Shown here in pieces: positions 30,815-42,129 of a stretch of DNA of 64,000 nucleotides. Below the pieces are notes generated by a model. The model ran no database searches. It was not told the DNA's origin and worked only from the letters and a program-made list of their open reading frames with translations. The first letter of the stretch is position 1. Every line of letters starts with the position of its first letter. Where the stretch lies: NCBI RefSeq assembly GCF_030272615.1, contig NC_081411.1, forward strand, positions 154,964,971 through 155,028,970, given 5' to 3'. The stretch comes from Cryptomeria japonica (lineage: Eukaryota; Streptophyta; Pinopsida; Cupressales; Cupressaceae). A program made the translations under genes and the position numbers.

Positions 30815-33060
30815 AACCTATCTATCTCCTCATTCTCTAGGTCTGTCACTTCCTCCATGCAGTGATAACTTTAAGAAACCCCCCTCAAAAAATTGTATAA
30901 AATCTTGGCGAATATTTATTTTTTTCTAAAAATAATAATAATGTTTATTGGTAAATCTTTCCTTTTTATAAAAAATAAATAAAAATTTATTGGCGAATTC
31001 GTTTATATCAATTTTTTTGGTAGAAAATATTGGCAAAACTTGGAAAATAAGCATCGTATGCATTAATTACTATTGCATTTCCTTTCATTTAAAAATAATC
31101 TTTTATTAAAAAGTAAAGGCATGAAGGTTGAAATCATTAATGAGTTTAAGGGTTAGACTAAAATTTACAAATAATTTGTAATACTCATGGGACCAAAAAT
31201 TGCTTTTAGACCATTGGTTTTCATTGAAGTCAACAATTCAAAAGCAATTTCAATCCCCATGAGCATTACAACTTGTAGGTACATTTTACCTCATGGAATA
31301 CAATGAAGGTCATTAGATTATATTTTAAATCAATGGTGGAAACAAAAAGATTGTTGATATACTGCTAAAGTAATTAATAATTATGATATATTATTAGTGA
31401 ATTAATTTGGATTTCTACAATAAATTATAAAATATTGACGAATCAGATCCAATCATGTATTAAATATTGTGGCGAATCTTTAAGTTAAAAAAACTAATAA
31501 ATAAATTCTTTGGCGATTTAAATAACATTAAAATAAAAATATGTAAAAATGTGGCGATTTGAGTCACCTTAAAAGTTGAAATTATTAGCCAAATTTGATT
31601 CCCAAATTTCAAAAAAATAGTCAATTGGCGAATATTAGCCACTAAAGTTTTCACTGCCTCCATGTCTATCTCTCTATCCATATCCTCTTACTCATCTCTT
31701 CATTTTTCTATATCTTATATTCTCCCTCCCTCCCCTCTGCAGGTCTCTACCTTCCTTTCTTCCTCTCTCCCTCTCCCTCTCCCTCTCCCACTTTCTCATC
31801 TTCTCTCTTCCTCTCTTATTCTTTATCTTCATTGTCTAGGTCATTACCTCTCCATTCCACCTTCTCTCCCTTCTCTAGGTTTCTCCCTCCCTTCCTCTTC
31901 ACCTATCTACCTCTGCATATAGGTCTAGTTACCCACCTCTCTTTATCCCCCTCTCTCTATCTCACTCCTCTCTAGCCATCTAGGTCTCTCACCTATCTAT
32001 ATGTCCCCTCTATAGTTCTCTTTGTCCCTCTGTACCTCTCTCTCCCTTTTCCTTAACCCTATCCCTTTATGAACTCCCTCCTTTTATCTTCCCCCCCTAA
32101 CCTCTTTATCTCCTCCTTCCATAGGTCTCTCACTCCCTCCATGTCTACCTCTCCATCCATCCCCTCTTACTCCTCTCTTTGTTCTTCTATCTTTTCTTTT
32201 CTCCCTCCCTCCCCTTTCTAGGTCTCTCCCTTCATTTCCTCCCCTCTCCCTCTCTACATCCCCATCCATACATACCCCCATATATATCTCACTCCCCGAC
32301 TTTTTTATTCTCTCTTCCTCTTTTATTCTCTCTCTCTCTACATTCTAGGTCATCAACTCTCTCTCACCTCTCTAGGTTTATCATTTCCTTCTTCTCCACC
32401 TATCTACCTCTGCATCATGTCTCATTACTCACCTCTCTCTCCCCCCTCTATCTATCTCATTCCCCTCTCTTTTCATCTAGGTCTCTCATCTCTCTTTTGC
32501 AATATAGTTCTCTCACCTATCTATTTGTCCCCTCTCTAGTTCTCTCCCTCTCTCTTCCCCTCTATCTCCCTCCCCTTTACCCCTATTTATTTTTTAACTC
32601 TCTCCTCCTCTTCTCTCTTTCTTCCCACTTCTCTATCTTCTCCTTCCCTAGGTGTTGTATTCGCTCCATGTATACCTCTCACTCAACCCCCTCATAGTCT
32701 TCTCTCTCTTTATTATTTCATCTCTCCTCTTATCCCTCCCTCCCACTTATACGAATCTCCATTCTTTTATTCCTCTCTCCCTCCCCCTCTCCCTCTCCCT
32801 CCCTATCCCCATCTCTCTCTCTCTCTCTCTCTTTCCTACTAATTCTTATTCTCTCTTTACTATCTACATCACCAGCTTTCCATCACACCCTCTCTACCCC
32901 TCTCTAGGTTTCTCCCTCATTCCCTCTCCAACTCTCTACATCTCCATCCATATCTCATTACCAACCTCTGTCTACCCCCCTCCATCTATCTCAACCCTCT
33001 CTCTCTCACCCTATCTAGGTCTCTCATGCCTCTCTCCCCCTCTAGGTATCTTATATCTCT
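30370..33060. repeat. CT-rich left arm of the foldback element
   Basis: About 1.9 kb (excluding the hAT insertion) of pyrimidine-rich sequence punctuated by TCTAGGTCTCTC. A pure (CT)n run of about 65 bases lies at 30747-30812. Its reverse complement forms the right arm (38080-39515). Long reading frames here translate only to Ser-Leu-Pro repeats and are not genes. Confidence 0.8.
30860..31656. mobile_element. hAT-like non-autonomous transposon
   Basis: 797 bp bounded by inverted ends CAGTGATAACTTTA and (other strand) CAGTGAAAACTTTA, flanked by a perfect 8-bp duplication CCTCCATG (30852-30859 and 31657-31664). Eight-base duplications and CA(G)TG-type ends are characteristic of hAT elements. 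The interior has repeated TTGGCGAATATT / TGGCGATT motifs near both ends, as expected for subterminal transposase sites, and no transposase. Confidence 0.88.
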
Positions 33061-33094
33061 ATATAACCCATCTAGGTATGTGCATGAGAATGGT

Positions 33095-36000
33095 GGGCCA
33101 TATGACCCCTTAGGAAACCATTACAATCTATCTTAGGACACCATATGATATGGTGTCGTTACAAGTCATATGGTGTGCTGAGGGGTCATATGGTGTCATT
33201 ACAGGTCATATGGTGTCATAAGGAGTAATATGGTGTCCTAAGGGGTCATATGATGTTCAATGACCCCTTAGGATACCATATGATCTCTTAGAACACCATA
33301 TGAGCCATATAAGTACCATATGGTGTCCTAAGGGGTCATTTGGTGTTTTATGACCCCTAAGGACATTGTACGACCCCTTAGGACACCATTTGACCCCCTA
33401 GTGACACCATATAGCATCCTAAGGGGTCATATATTGTTCTATGACCCCTTATGACACCATATGACCCATTATGACACCATATGACCCCTAATGACACCAT
33501 ATGGTTTCATTAGGGGTCATATGGTTTCCTAAGGGGTCATATTGTGTCAGTACGGCTCATATGGTGTCCTAAGGGGTCATATGGTGCCCTAATGGGTCAT
33601 AGAATACCATATGACCCCTAACGATACCATATTGTGTCTTGGAGGTCATATGGTGTCACAAAGTGGTCATGTCATGTACTAGGATGTTAAAAAGGGCCAT
33701 ATGGTGTCCTAGGGGGTTATAGATCATCATATGACCCCTCAGGACACCATATGAACCCTTAGGACACCATATGGTGTCATTAGGGGTCATATGGTGTCAT
33801 TAGGGGTCATATGGTATTTTATGACCCATTAGGATGCCATATGATCCCTTAGGACACCATATGACCCCTTAGGACACCATATGGTGTTGTTAGGGGTCAT
33901 ATGGTGTCCTAAGGGGTTGTATGGTGTCATAAGGGGTCATATGGTGTTCTATGACCCCTTAGGACACCATATGACCCCTACGACCACCATATGGTGTGCT
34001 GAGGGGTCATATGGTGTTGTTAGGGGTCATATAGTATCATCAGGGGTCATATTGTGTCATAAGGGGTTATATGGTATTCTATGACCCCTTAGGAAACCAT
34101 ATGACCCCTAACAACACCATATGGTGTCCTAAGGGGTCATATGGTATTCTATGACCCCTTAGAACACCATATGACCTTTAACATCACCATATGGTGTTTT
34201 AAGGGGTCATATGATTTCCTAAGGGGTCATATGGTGTCCTAAGGGGTAATATGGTGTTCTATGACCCTTTAGGACACCAGATGACCCCTAATGACAACAT
34301 ATGGTGTTCTAAGGGGTCATATGGTGTTCTATAACCCCTTGGGACACCATATGAGCCCTCAGGACACCATTTGACCCCTAAAAAAACCATATAGAGTCTT
34401 AAGGGGTCATATGGTGTTTTATGTTCGCTTAGGACATCATATGACCCCATACGGCACCTTATGACCCCTGATGACACCCTATGGTGTCCTAAAGGGTCAT
34501 ATGGTGCCCTAAGGGGTCATAAAACACCACATGACTCCTTAGGACACCATATGAGCTCTAACAATATTAGGTGACCCCTTAGGACACCATATGGTGTAGT
34601 TAGGGGTCATATAGTATCCTAAGGGGTCATAGAACACCATATGACCCCTTAGGGCACCATGTAGTGCCCTTCATAGTTATATGCTGTCTTAAGGGGTTAG
34701 ATGGTGTCCTAAGGGGTCATAGAACACCATATAACCTCTTAGGACATCGTATGATCCCTTAGGACACCATAGACCTGTAACAATACCATATAGTGTCGTT
34801 AGGGATCATATGGCATTCTAATGGGTCATAGAATACCATATGACCCCTTAGGCCACCATATGACCCCTAACGACACCATATGGAATGTCCTAAGTGTCTT
34901 AAGGGGTCATATAACACAATATGACCCCTAAGGACATCATATGACCCCTAAGGACACCATATGACCCCTTACGACACCATATGGTGTTGTTATGGGTCAT
35001 ATGGTGTACTAAGGGGTCATAGAACACCATATGAACCCTAACAACACCATATGACCCCTGAAGACACTATATGGTGGTCTTAGGGGTCATATGGTGTCCT
35101 AAGGGGTCATATGGTATTCTATGACCCATTAGGATGCCATATGACCCCTTAGGACACTATATGACCCCTACCAACACCATATGGTATCATTAGGGGTCAT
35201 ATGGTGCCATAAAGGAGTCATATGGTATTCTATGACCCCTTAGGACACCATATGGCCCCTAAGACCACCATATGGTATCCTGAGGGGTCATATGGTATTG
35301 TTAGGGGTCATATTGTGTCTTAAGGGGTCATATGGTGTTCTATGACCCCTTAGGACACCATATGACCCCTAACGACACTATATGACCCCTAACAACACCA
35401 TATGACCCGTAATGACACCATATGGTGTGCTTCGGGGTCATATGGTGTTCTATGACCCCTTGAGACACCATATGACACCATGGGACATGTCATATGGTAT
35501 CCTAAGGGGTCATATGGTATTCTATAACCCCTTAGGACACCATATGATCCCTAACGTCACCATATGGTGTCCTAAGGGGTCATATGATTTCCTAAGGGGT
35601 CATATGGTGTCGTAAGGGATCATATGGTGTTCTATGACCACTTAGGACACCATATAACCACAAGACCACCATATGGTGTCCTAAAGGGTCATATGGTGTC
35701 ATTAGGGGTCATATGGGGTCGTTAGGGGTCATATTGTGTCCTAAGGGGTCATATGATGTTCTATGACCCTTAGGACACCATATGACACCTAATGACACCA
35801 TATGGTGTCCTAAGGGGTCATATGGTGTTCTGTGACCCCTTGAGACACCATATGACCCATTAGGACATGTCATATGGTATTCTATGACCCCTTAGGACAC
35901 CATATGACCCCTAACATCACCATATGGTGTCCTAAGGGGTCATATGGTGTTTTATGACCCCTTAGGACACCATATGACCCCTAATGACAACATATGGTGT

Positions 36001-37975
36001 CTTAAGGGGTCAAATAGTGTTCTCTAACCCCTTGAGATACCATATGAGCCTTGAGGACACCATGTGACTAAAACACCATATGATGTCCTAAGGGGTCATA
36101 TGATGTTCTATGTCCCCTTAGGACACCATATGACCCCATACGACACCATATGACCCATCATGACACCATATGGTATCCGTATGATCCGTTATGACACCAT
36201 ATGACCCCTAATGACACCATATGGTATTTTTAGGGGTCATATGATGTCTTTATGGGTCATAGAATACCATATGACCCCTTAGGACACCATATGACCCCTA
36301 ATGACACAATATGACATGTCCTAATGTGTTATATGGTGTCTTAAGTGGTCATAGAACAACATATGACCCTTAAAGACACCAAATGACCCCTTAGGACACT
36401 ATATGGTGTTGTTAGGGGTCATATGGTGTCTTTAGGGGTCATATGGTGTTCTATGACCACTTAAGACACCATATAACCCCTTAGGACATGTCATATTGTG
36501 TCATTAGGGGTCATATGGTGTCCTAAGGTGTCATATGGTATTCTATGACCCATTAAGACATCATATGACTCCTAACAACACTATATGGTGTTGTTAGGGG
36601 TCATATGGTGTCATAACGGATCATATGGTGTCCTAAGGGGTTATATGGTGTTCTATGACACCATATGACCCCTTAGGACACCATTTAACCCATAAGGACA
36701 CTATATGGTGTCCTAAGGGGTCATATGGTGTTGTTAAGGGTTATATAGTGTCCTAAGGGGCCATATGGTGTTCTATGACCCCTTAGGACACCATATGACC
36801 CTGAATGACACCATATGGTGTCTTAAAGGGTCATCTGATATTGTTAGGGGTCATATGGTGTCCTAAGGAGTCATATGGTGGTCTATGACCCCTTAGGACA
36901 CCATATGACCCTTTAGGACATCATATGGTGTTGTGAGGTGTCATATGGTGTCCTAAGGGGACATAGAACACCATACGACCCCTTAGGACACCATATAGTG
37001 TTTTTAAGGGTCATATGGTGTCCTGAGGGCTCATATAGTGTCCCAAGGGGTCACAGAACACCATATGACACCTTTGGACACTATATGTTGTCATTAAGGG
37101 TCATATGGTGTTCTAAGGGGTCACAGAACACCATATGACCCCTTAAGACACCATATGGTGTTGTTATGGATTATATGGTGTTGTATGGGGTCATATGGTA
37201 TGCTAAGGGGTCACAGAACACCATATGACCCCTTAGGACACCATATGGTGATGTTAGGGGTCATATGGTGTCCTACGGGGTCATATAACACCATATGACC
37301 CCTTAGAACACCATCTAACCCCTTAAGACACCATTTGGTGTCATTAGGGGTCATATGGTGTCCTAAGGGGTTATAGAACACTATATGACCCCATAGGACA
37401 CCATATAACCTCTAACAACACCATATGATCCCTTAAGACACCATATGGTATCATTAAGGGTCATATGGTGTCGTGTGGGGTCATATCATCTCCTAAGGGG
37501 TCATAGAACACCATATGACCCTTTAGGAGATCATATGACTCCTTAGGAAACTATATTACCCCTTTGGACACCAAATGGTGTTGTTAGGGGTCATATTGTG
37601 TTCTAAGGGGTCATAAAACACCATATGACCCCTTAGGACACCATATGGTATCATTAGGGGTCATATGGTGTCCTAAGGGGTCATAGAAGATGATACTTCC
37701 CCTTAGGACACCATATGACCCCTTAGGATACCATTTGGTGTCCTTAGGGGTTATATGGTGTCCTAAGGGGTCATAGAATACCATATGACACCATATGACC
37801 CCTAACGACACCATATAATCCCTTAGGATACCATATGACCCTTAACGACACCATATGACCCGTTAGGACATGATATGGTGTTGTTAGGGGTCATATGGTG
37901 CCCTAAGGGGTCATATGGTATTGTAAGGGGTCATATGGTGTCTTCAAGGGTCATATGGTGTCCTGAGTATCAATT
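33095..37975. repeat. 20-bp satellite in alternating orientation
   Basis: About 4.9 kb of a 20-bp unit, ATATGGTGTCCTAAGGGGTC, and its reverse complement, GACCCCTTAGGACACCATAT. Each orientation persists for only one to a few units. Reverse-to-forward switches fall on the palindrome ACACCATATGGTGT. Forward-to-reverse switches use GGTCATA-(TGGTGTTC or GAACACCA)-TATGACC. Units vary mainly by single substitutions and 1-2-base shifts. Reading frames across it are translations of the repeat. Confidence 0.92.
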
Positions 37976-38079
37976 CAACCACTACTCTCAACCCTATCTA
38001 CCCTAAACAATGGTCCATCAATCTTGTACCCCATACCATAAACCTTATATCCTACAACCTATTATATAAATCCTATAAA

Positions 38080-39515
38080 AGAGAGGGAGAAAAAAGAGGG
38101 GAGAGGAAGAATAAAGAGAAAGAGATATTTACGAAGAAAGGGAGAGGTGGGTAGGGAGTGGCTAAGAGACCTAGAGATGGAAGAGTAGATAGGTGAGGGA
38201 GAGAGAATAAAATAAGAGAGATAAATGCACAAAGATAGAAAGATGGATAAGCAGGTGGAAAGGAAAGAATTAGAGAGGAGAGAGATATAGAGGTGAGAGA
38301 TCTAGAGCCTAGGAAGAGAGAGGTGAGAGACCTAGGGTGGAAAGAGAGAGGTGAAGGAGATACTAGGGGATTAAGAGACAAAGAGGGAGATGTAGGTATG
38401 TAAAGATGGAGGGAAGGAGAAAACTTGGTATGGAAAGAGAGGTTAGGAGGGAGAGGTATTCATTAAGATAACACAAAGAGAGTGGAGAGAAACAATAAGA
38501 AGAGAAGAGAGATGGAGGGAGGGAAGGATAGATATCGAGATAAGGAGGGAAGGTGAGAGAGACAGGGAGAGAGTATAGGAGAGATCTTGAGAGGGGAGAT
38601 AGAAGAAATAAATAGAAGGGGGAGTAATAGGTCTAGATTTTTTGGTAGATAAAGAGGTGATGAGAGAGATAAGAGGACAGAGTTCATAAAGGGAGATGGG
38701 TAAGGGGTGATGGAGAGAGAGGTGGAGAGGAAGGGAGAGGATAAATAGAGAGATGAGATATGTAGAGCATGAGAGAGAGGTTTAATATATAAATGGGAGA
38801 GATACAGGAGAGATAGATAGAGGGGCTTAAAGATAGGTGACTAATTATACATTAATGGATAAGTATTGAGGTGGAGATGGAATGAGGGAGAGACCTATAA
38901 ATTTGAGAGAGGGAGGTAGAGAGAGTAGGAGGGAGAGGTGACAACCTAGACAATGGAGAGAGGGAATAAATAGAAGAGAAAAGAGATGACTACGAGGGGA
39001 TGGATGGAGAGGTAGACATTGAGGGATTCAGAGACCTAAGGAATGAGGAGATATATAGGTTTGGAGAGAGAGAATAGAGGGAGAGAGTTCATAAATGGAT
39101 AGGGGCAAGGGAGATGGAGAGAAATATGGAGATGGGAGAGAGAACTAGAGGGTGGACAATTAATTAGGTGAGATACCTAGAGGGGGGGAGAGAGATGTGT
39201 AATAATATAGGGAGGGAGAGGTAGTGAGGTGAATAGGGAGGGAGGAAGAGACCTAGATATGGGGAGAGAGAAGATAGAAGGGATAGGTAGTGACCTAGAG
39301 AATGGAGAGGGAGGGGAGTGAAATAATAAGAGAATGAGAGAGAAGAAGAGAGAGGGAGGGAGTCAAGGATAAATATGAGGTTCAGGAAGGAATGAAAGGT
39401 AGAGAAGTTGGGTTTACCTAGAGAGGGGAGAGAGAAGTGAGAGAGACAAGAGAGGGATAGAGATAGGTCTAGAGTTTGGAGACAATAAAGAGAGTGAGAT
39501 ACATAGTTGAAGAAT
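38080..39515. repeat. GA-rich right arm of the foldback element
   Basis: Purine-rich complement of the left arm, with GAGAGACCTAGA punctuation. It lacks the (CT)n/(GA)n tract and the hAT insertion and is shorter. The boundary with the satellite (37976-38080) is ordinary sequence with no match in the left arm. Confidence 0.8.
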
Positions 39516-40789
39516 GCTAATAGGAGCATGTTGATTACTGAAATTAGACTGTCTGAAATTTTATATGATCCTCTTAAAACTAGAATCTACATTATAAGTC
39601 CTATAGAGCTGAAACCACTCTCAAACATGCTACCAATATATACATGAAATATAACTTAAAGTATAAGAAATAAAAAGATATATTGAAATGAAATGTGACT
39701 TATACTTAAATGTTATATTTCATGTATATATTATCCTTTGAGGGTGGATATAACTTGTGCCCAGATTGGAAAATCTACACACTCACAAAACCTTCACATT
39801 GGAGAGTGCAAAATATTTGGTACTCACCAAATGTAAAAAATTGACTTTTCACATTTGGTGAGCGCCAAATAGGGCAAGTGCCATATTTGATGCTCGCCAA
39901 ATGGTTTGGATTGGAAACCACCAACCCTTTGGGTTGGATTGTACTTGGGAATCGAACCCAAAGAGTTAGACGACTATTTCAGGCCTGAGATGTGTTTTTA
40001 TCAGAAGATTAAAAAATTTCACATATTTTTGGCCATGCTCTCCATTAGGTTTGCACGTGTTTCAATGAAACTAAAAAAAACACCATAGCAACCTCAATCT
40101 CTGTCTTAGCTATCCAATCATGTAGTTTTTTCTGCATTTTTATTTCATTAAGGCTTTCATCTATAATTTCTTTTGTTAGTGTGTCCATTTTTGGTCAAAA
40201 ACCAACATGCACTATTTTGGGTATAGGTTTTTACACGTTCATTGGATTTTGAAGAAACTTATATTTTTAGAAACTAGACTCCATTCTACACAATTTAAAA
40301 TCAAAAGTTTTTATTTTTGATTAGTTAACAAATATTTTAGGGGGGAGCATGCTCAAATTTCTAGTTTTTAGGATGTGTCCACTTCAAAACTTAGTAAAAA
40401 ATTATATACTCATTAAACAATTAGCTGAAAAATCTGGCATAAACTAAACGGTGTTAGCTAATTTCTCACTAAAGCGATTTTAAAAATTCAAAACAAAAGT
40501 TAACATTTTAGGGGGGGCACAACAAACACTATGTTATGTTTTTTTGCATAAAAATAGGACCACTTTTTTGTGGCCCCCCTTTTTGAAGCCCTTATTCTCC
40601 ACCATTTTCAAAACAAATTAGTAGTTTAGAGAGTAGACTCAAAGCACTCTGACTCTTGTTCTTGTTGCATCTTCAAATTTTGAGTGTAACTATCTTCAAT
40701 TTGTCATTGAAGTTCAGACTTTGCTGATTCCAGAAAAAAAGTGGTATCTGAAGACCCCCTTTTGGTACCACAACTTGGTGCATGTACCC
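39516..40789. other. Right terminal segment of the foldback element
   Basis: Inverse of 29778-30369 with two insertions relative to it. About 700 bases at 40030-40760 have no partner in the left end. A stretch of about 100 bases near 39610-39700 contains a second inverted TATACATGAAATATAACTT copy. No gene is recognised. Confidence 0.6.
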
Positions 40790-40955
40790 TATAAAAGGAT
40801 AATAGCAACCCTAAAGGGATAAAGTGTATTTAATAATTGTAATAATTATTAAATACCTAGAATATTATTAAATGCCTAAGTTTAGCTTAAGCGTAGAGTA
40901 TAATAGACTAATAATTAAATAAATAATTATTAGCTAATACAAGAAAACTCTAACA
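40790..40955 (-). mobile_element. Putative LTR of Copia element X, right part
   Basis: Minus-strand TGTTAGAGTTTTCTTGTATT starts at 40955 and is preceded on that strand by a polypurine-like CTTAAGGGGGGG (40956-40967). The rest joins 29613-29777 once the foldback element is removed. Confidence 0.45.
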
Positions 40956-42129
40956 CCCCCCCTTAAGATAAATTTAGGGAGTAGCTAAACAACTAAATGC
41001 ATGAAGCAAAAAAAATGCAACTACATGAGAAGGCAAAAAGTTTTGTTCTCGGCAACAAATCTTGATGAGGTACCCAATAACAACCAAATCTCTATGAACT
41101 GGAGAAATAGAGAAAACCACGTGGGAAAAAAACTCTACACCAAAAAGAGATTGAAAAAGCAAGTGAAGGACTGAAGAAACTTCCAAACAAGAATGTTCCA
41201 AAAAGTTAGGAACAAGAGAAGAGCAAAATAATCACTGAAGCATGAAGAACCTACAAACACTTTAGAAGAATAACTATTGATATGAAGTACCTCCAATGAA
41301 ATAGAAGATGATCAGGCAGAGAAGACTATAATCTGCATGAGTATCCTCAAATAACACTACTCGAATCAGATGGAAAACAAAGGCAAACAACTGAACTCAA
41401 AGATACAGATGGCATAAAAAACCAAATCCTAAAGAGATGATCCAATTAACCAAGGAAGCATTAGAACAACAAGAGAAACACCCCATAATGTGGACAAGGG
41501 TGAGGGACAGGTTCACTGAAAAGGATGACCAATAAGAACTGCATGACGAAGAACTAGGAACATCGAAGGTGCAGAGAAAGTACATAGTGTCATAGAAGGA
41601 ACTCTCACTTGACACACATCATGAGGCTAATGTCGTGGAAGGAACACTCACGTGAAAAAGGTAGATGAAAAAAAAAGGCAAACATCAACCCCCCCATGGC
41701 ACTTTATAATGTAGTGCATGTACAATAAGGCACAAGATGTGCAAGATCCCAAGTATACAATGCATAGTGGCACTTTATCTCAATGTGTTTGCAAAAAAAA
41801 AAATACTTACAAAATGATGTATACAAAGATCAGAAGAGACATAAGGCTAGAAATATAGAAAGAACAACCAAAGACGAGACATCCTACTCAAAGAAAGAGA
41901 TCCCAGGACCTGAAACATCTAAGATATTCACCAGAGTGCTGAAAAGGAAAAAATTGAATAAAATGTACCTCGAGAAAAATTTGGAAATAAAACTCATATG
42001 ATTGGAAAGTGCACAAAACAAGATTTCCAACGCTATAAAGTTTTTGAAAAATGGAGTTTGGATGCTCAAGTTATGTCTCTCGGAGTGCAAAAAGGAACTT
42101 CTCGCTTTGACAACAAAAAAACACCATCA
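40956..42129 (-). other. Degraded internal region of element X
   Basis: About 1.2 kb between the putative LTR and element D. No open Copia domain. A weak minus-strand match to the RNase H block (KHIEIKCHY, near 41760-41785) is the only coding trace. A second G-run, CATGGGGGGGTTGATG, lies near 41690. Element D begins at 42130 and cuts it. Confidence 0.35.

Larger units (their letters stand above)
29778..40789. mobile_element. 11-kb foldback-like DNA element
   Basis: Both ends carry the inverted terminal sequence GGGTA followed by TGCACCAAGTTGTGGTACCA. Homology between the ends continues inward: a TTTTCATAAAAATGTGTC-like segment, CCAAAGGGTTGG, the ATTTGGCGAGCGCCAAAT repeats, GTAGATTCTAGTTTT, a GCATGCTCCTATTAGCATTC block, then CT-rich DNA on the left and its GA-rich complement on the right. 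The arms differ by insertions: an hAT-like element at 30860-31656, about 700 extra bases at 40030-40760 and about 100 bases at 39610-39700. The centre is a 20-bp satellite. No transposase is recognisable, so it is non-autonomous and its superfamily is unknown. Confidence 0.75.

Noticed and set aside
30370-33113. Long Ser/Leu/Pro-rich reading frames in the CT-rich arm, and the complement at 38073-39529
   Set aside because: Pyrimidine-rich simple sequence gives open Ser-Leu frames by composition alone. The mirrored frames in the GA-rich arm confirm this.
33881-37814. Several reading frames of 60-75 codons across the satellite
   Set aside because: They are translations of the 20-bp repeat (SYGVLRGHMVFYDPLGHH-type cycles), occur on both strands and have no start or composition of their own.
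33095-37975. CRISPR-like array
   Set aside because: Repeats are contiguous, strand-switching and without unique spacers, in a plant nuclear context.
29778-40789. Assignment to a named DNA transposon superfamily (Mutator, CACTA, PIF/Harbinger, Sola)
   Set aside because: No 9-bp or 3-bp duplication fits and no transposase is present. TATA/TA flanks and GGGTA termini alone are not diagnostic.
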